This document shows, in pieces, positions 60,897 through 64,000 of a stretch of 64,000 nucleotides of DNA (positions within the stretch are counted from its first letter, which is position 1; every line of letters begins with the position of its first letter). The stretch lies in contig SIAU01000001.1 of assembly GCA_009691685.1 (NCBI GenBank), forward strand, positions 54,780 through 118,779, in the 5' to 3' direction. The stretch comes from Opitutales bacterium. Its GTDB lineage: Bacteria > Verrucomicrobiota > Verrucomicrobiia > Opitutales > UBA953. The notes under the pieces are model-generated. The model made no database searches, was not told the DNA's origin, and was given only the letters and a program-made list of their open reading frames with translations. Both the position numbers and the translations under genes were made by a program.

Positions 60897-61667
60897 TCAG
60901 GGACCGATCACCAAACGGTAAAATCCGGGAGCCAACAGACGACCCCAGTCCATCGACGAACTCCACTGTTTTACCTCATTATCGAGCTCAACATCCCCCG
61001 AAGACCTCAATAATCGAGCCTGTGACTGCATTCCCATCGAATCTAAGGCAATTAAAAGCTCTAAATTTGTATAAAGTGGGGCTAATTTATCACTATTTAT
61101 GGGATTATTTCCTAATAATTTGATTTTAATCGGTAATTTACCGCTTAAAATTGGCTTATTTGCCCCACTTACAGGATAAACTTCGTATAAACCACTCCTA
61201 GGCTCCATCGAGTTTTGGGACAAATTGGCAGAGCCCATCGAAGCGAAGGGTTGGATATCTTTGAGGGGTATAGCCTGGTAGGCACTGGGGGCCTGAGATT
61301 TTTCTGTCTCCAAAGGCAGATCGAGCGGACGGTTCGGATTAAAACGAAATTGAGGGCCGAAGCCAGGTAGCGGAGCATCTTCCACTTGAATGGTCTCGGA
61401 TGAAGACGCGACTCGGCGCTCTGTCGTGGTCGCTGGTAAATAAATCACTGAAGCATCCAGTAAACTCTCGTTTTCAGCCAACGCACTTCCTTTAGGTAAA
61501 AGTTGAACCGGGTGAGCCAATGATTCGGCGCGCGGATAGACCCTCGCTTGCGGTTTGAAAATAATCAGCGAAATAAAAAATAAAATGCCCACTACGAGGG
61601 TGGCACGACGGGTGATGGGCGGCACTTGACCACCGGTTAATTCGCGAATGGAACGGAGTAAGCGCAT
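60897..61667 (-). CDS. Single-TM protein with TonB-C-terminal-like domain, unknown function
   Basis: 256 aa; N-terminal TM (TLVVGILFFISLIIF), Pro-rich middle, C-terminal ARLLRSSGDVELDNEVKQWSSSMDWGRLLAPGFYRLVIGP; TAATG coupling to upstream protease. Confidence 0.65.
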   Translation of the reverse strand: MRLLRSIRELTGGQVPPITRRATLVVGILFFISLIIFKPQARVYPRAESLAHPVQLLPKGSALAENESLLDASVIYLPATTTERRVASSSETIQVEDAPLPGFGPQFRFNPNRPLDLPLETEKSQAPSAYQAIPLKDIQPFASMGSANLSQNSMEPRSGLYEVYPVSGANKPILSGKLPIKIKLLGNNPINSDKLAPLYTNLELLIALDSMGMQSQARLLRSSGDVELDNEVKQWSSSMDWGRLLAPGFYRLVIGP

Positions 61668-62797
61668 TAATTACCCGGAGCGCGCTCCGACACGGTAATG
61701 TTCACGAGAGAGTTCGCGCCGTTTCTAACCATTGATAGTTGCATGACTTCGCCAGGTTTACGTCGAGCAATGATCATACGCAATTCATTCCAACTCTCAA
61801 ACGACTTACCGTCCACGGCGGTGATGATATCATCTTTACGCAAGCCACCACGAAATGCCGGCGAGCCTTCGGCGACTTCCGTAATGCGGACGGCACCATT
61901 ATTTAACATCAGCTTCTTCGCTGTAACCGTCTCAACATCTTCGCCAAATAATCCTAAAAATCCGCGCGTGACTTTACCAGTATTGGCTAAATCTAAAGCC
62001 ACCCCGGAAATCAAATTAGCCGGAATTGAAAAGCCGATACCGATGTTTCCACCCTGCCCGCTGGCGGTGCGTATCATGGTATTCATCCCAATAATTCTAC
62101 CCTCAAAATCAATCAGCGGACCTCCCGAGTTACCAACATTAATCGACGCGTCTGTTTGAATAAAATCTTGATAAGCCAGGCCGACTCCAGTGTCGGATCG
62201 ACTGAGACCCGAAACAATTCCGGATGTCACCGTCATGCCGACACCTAAAGGATTCCCAATGGCAAAAACGATATCACCCACCCGGCATTTATCGCTGTCT
62301 GCAAATCGTGCGAACGGAAGATTTTTTTCGTTAATTTTTAATACAGCGATATCCGTCTTCTCATCTACACCCAAGACCTGCGCTTTAAATTCTCTCTTAT
62401 CGGAAAGCGTCACATAGGCCGCCTTCGCAATCGATATTGCACCCGTACGATCATCGCTGACTAAAACAACGTGGCGATTGGTAATAATATAACCGTTGGA
62501 GTTCACAATCGTACCAGAACCCAAACCCACGAAGGCCTGCACTTCGCCCGTTTGCGAATCCACTTTCAACTGTTTTAAATCTTCAGCGGTTAAACGACCG
62601 CGCAAACGACGAACAATTTCCGTAGGAATAGTTTTAGCGATTCGAATACTCACTACCGCTGGAGTTATTTGTGATAACATGTCGGCGTAGCTTGCTCCAG
62701 CTCGTGAACGATTTAGATCGCGCGCGTCGGTTTCAAAAGACACCCCCGCAAAAACGCATGCGGGCAATAATAAGATGGCGGCAAACAGACGGCTCAT
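61667..62797 (-). CDS. HtrA/DegP-like S1C serine protease with PDZ domain
   Basis: ITNRHVV, DIAVLKI, DASINVGNSGGPLIDFEGRIIGMNTM, PDZ segment ITEVAEGSPAFRGGLRKDDIITAVDGK. Confidence 0.95.
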   Translation of the reverse strand: MSRLFAAILLLPACVFAGVSFETDARDLNRSRAGASYADMLSQITPAVVSIRIAKTIPTEIVRRLRGRLTAEDLKQLKVDSQTGEVQAFVGLGSGTIVNSNGYIITNRHVVLVSDDRTGAISIAKAAYVTLSDKREFKAQVLGVDEKTDIAVLKINEKNLPFARFADSDKCRVGDIVFAIGNPLGVGMTVTSGIVSGLSRSDTGVGLAYQDFIQTDASINVGNSGGPLIDFEGRIIGMNTMIRTASGQGGNIGIGFSIPANLISGVALDLANTGKVTRGFLGLFGEDVETVTAKKLMLNNGAVRITEVAEGSPAFRGGLRKDDIITAVDGKSFESWNELRMIIARRKPGEVMQLSMVRNGANSLVNITVSERAPGN

Positions 62798-62839
62798 GCG
62801 TCTATTGATAAGACTTCAGGGATTCAAGGCAAGCCGACC

Positions 62840-64000
62840 TCAACGAGCCATCGTAAACCCACCACCCGGAGGGGTGGGCTCTGCTTCATCGCTTTCTTTA
62901 TTAAAGCGCATCGAGAAAAGTTTCGTCACACCACGTTCCTGCATCGTCGCACCAAAAATCGTATCAGCCGCTGAGACCGTACGCTTATTGTGCGTAATCA
63001 CTAAGAATTGAGAGAATTTAGTGAAGTCTCTTAATATGTCAGTAAATCGACCGACATTGGTGTCGTCGAGCGGAGCGTCTAATTCGTCCAACACGCAAAG
63101 CGGTGAAGGCTTCACCATGTAGATACCAAAGAGTAAGGCCACGGCGGTCATCGTGCGTTGACCACCCGAGAGTAAAGAAATGCCTCTTAACTTTGTACCC
63201 GGAGGCTGAGCAATAATTTCGATGCCACTTTCAAGGGGGTCTTCCGCTTGCACTAATTGTAAGTCGGCAAATCCGCCGACGAATAAGCGGTCGAAGGTAA
63301 ATTTGAAGTTCTTGCGAATTTGCTCAAAGGTTTCCGTAAATAAGCGGAGCGAAGTTTCATTGAGCTCGTTAATGGCTTTGGTGAGTTCTTCTTTCGCCTT
63401 CCATAAATCGTCACTTTGCTTCGTTAAGAAATCGTGACGGTCGCGCAGAGAAGAATATTCTTCGACAGCGACCAAATTAATTGAGCCCATTCCGGCCATA
63501 CGCTCACGCAGTTGGGAAATTTCACGGACTAAGGGTGGCCAATCCGCGGATTCAATATTTTTGAGGTCATCCTCGGTGGGTTGGCCGCGTTGGACTGAAG
63601 CTTCCTTCACCGGCTGGACTTCACCCTCCTCAGCCTCTTCTAAATCATCAAAGCCCGCAGCACCTTCAGGCTCACCATCCGCCCACCATAATTCAATGCG
63701 CCAATCCACCTTAGCCACATCGGTCTGGTGGTCGGATAAAACTTTTTCTGAAATAAAATTACACTGCGAACTCTGTTCCGCGAGAGAAACTTCGTAAGAC
63801 TTGAGTTGGTTCTCGGTTTGGCGGAGGCGTTCACGATCAACGGATAATACACGGTCTTCCGATTCTAAAACAGAATCTTTCTGACTTAATTCATCACGCA
63901 GACCTGCCAGAGCGTTAGTTGAAGTTTCAATTTCGCCGGCGAGACGCTGAGAGTTTTCCCGAGCCGTTTGCGCCTGAGCTTTTAATTCGGCAATCGCGCG
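62840..64000 (-). CDS. smc: Chromosome segregation protein SMC, C-terminal part (partial; N-terminus beyond window)
   Basis: GSINLVAVEEYSSLRDRHDFLTKQ...GISLLSGGQRTMTAVALLFGIYMVKPSPLCVLDELDAPLDDTNVGRF; frame stays open to 64000. Confidence 0.92.
   Translation of the reverse strand, partial: RAIAELKAQAQTARENSQRLAGEIETSTNALAGLRDELSQKDSVLESEDRVLSVDRERLRQTENQLKSYEVSLAEQSSQCNFISEKVLSDHQTDVAKVDWRIELWWADGEPEGAAGFDDLEEAEEGEVQPVKEASVQRGQPTEDDLKNIESADWPPLVREISQLRERMAGMGSINLVAVEEYSSLRDRHDFLTKQSDDLWKAKEELTKAINELNETSLRLFTETFEQIRKNFKFTFDRLFVGGFADLQLVQAEDPLESGIEIIAQPPGTKLRGISLLSGGQRTMTAVALLFGIYMVKPSPLCVLDELDAPLDDTNVGRFTDILRDFTKFSQFLVITHNKRTVSAADTIFGATMQERGVTKLFSMRFNKESDEAEPTPPGGGFTMAR

Overview
This 64 kb window is a dense bacterial chromosomal segment, mostly core genes. 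By inference from gene content it looks like Verrucomicrobiota, possibly Opitutae-like; no 16S is present to confirm this. It holds about 45 convincing CDSs, three tRNAs (Ala-GGC, Trp-CCA, Thr-GGT) and several intrinsic terminators. I see no convincing phage, transposon, CRISPR array or classical defence island. Main blocks, in order: argS (partial), sufT-like, hemW, a DUF3050-like gene, trmL, smpB, rpoZ-like, dgkA, rpmB; an aminotransferase, fabV, parA, mfd, a surA-like gene, malQ, ettA; nusA-infB-rbfA; mcsB-mcsA; a ketosynthase/ACP pair; tRNA-Ala; an RNase D-like exonuclease; a PEP-CTERM metalloprotease; a Cys/Asp-rich small membrane protein; clpC; nrnA-truB-ribF; mpl, hpf, an SDR, recN, yggS, a LysR regulator; a conserved protein of unknown function; sppA; an M48 peptidase; an exopolysaccharide-type kinase/export/barrel trio; rpoC-rpoB-rplL-rplJ-rplA-rplK-nusG-secE-tRNA-Trp-tuf-tRNA-Thr; an htrA-like protease with a coupled TonB-CTD-like protein; and smc (partial). 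The best candidates for something new are: (1) a BY-kinase/Wzz protein with an N-terminal Gly/Tyr repeat tail of 15 tyrosines; (2) a 71-nt imperfect palindrome covering the start of the ketosynthase gene and an alternative mcsA start; (3) the McsA-McsB-ClpC protein-arginine-phosphorylation set outside Firmicutes, inserted in a normally contiguous translation operon; (4) a 76-aa Cys/Asp8 single-TM protein; (5) a 483-aa soluble protein of unknown function; (6) a structured RNA-like element between rplJ and rplL. All product names come from reading the translations by eye. No database search was run.
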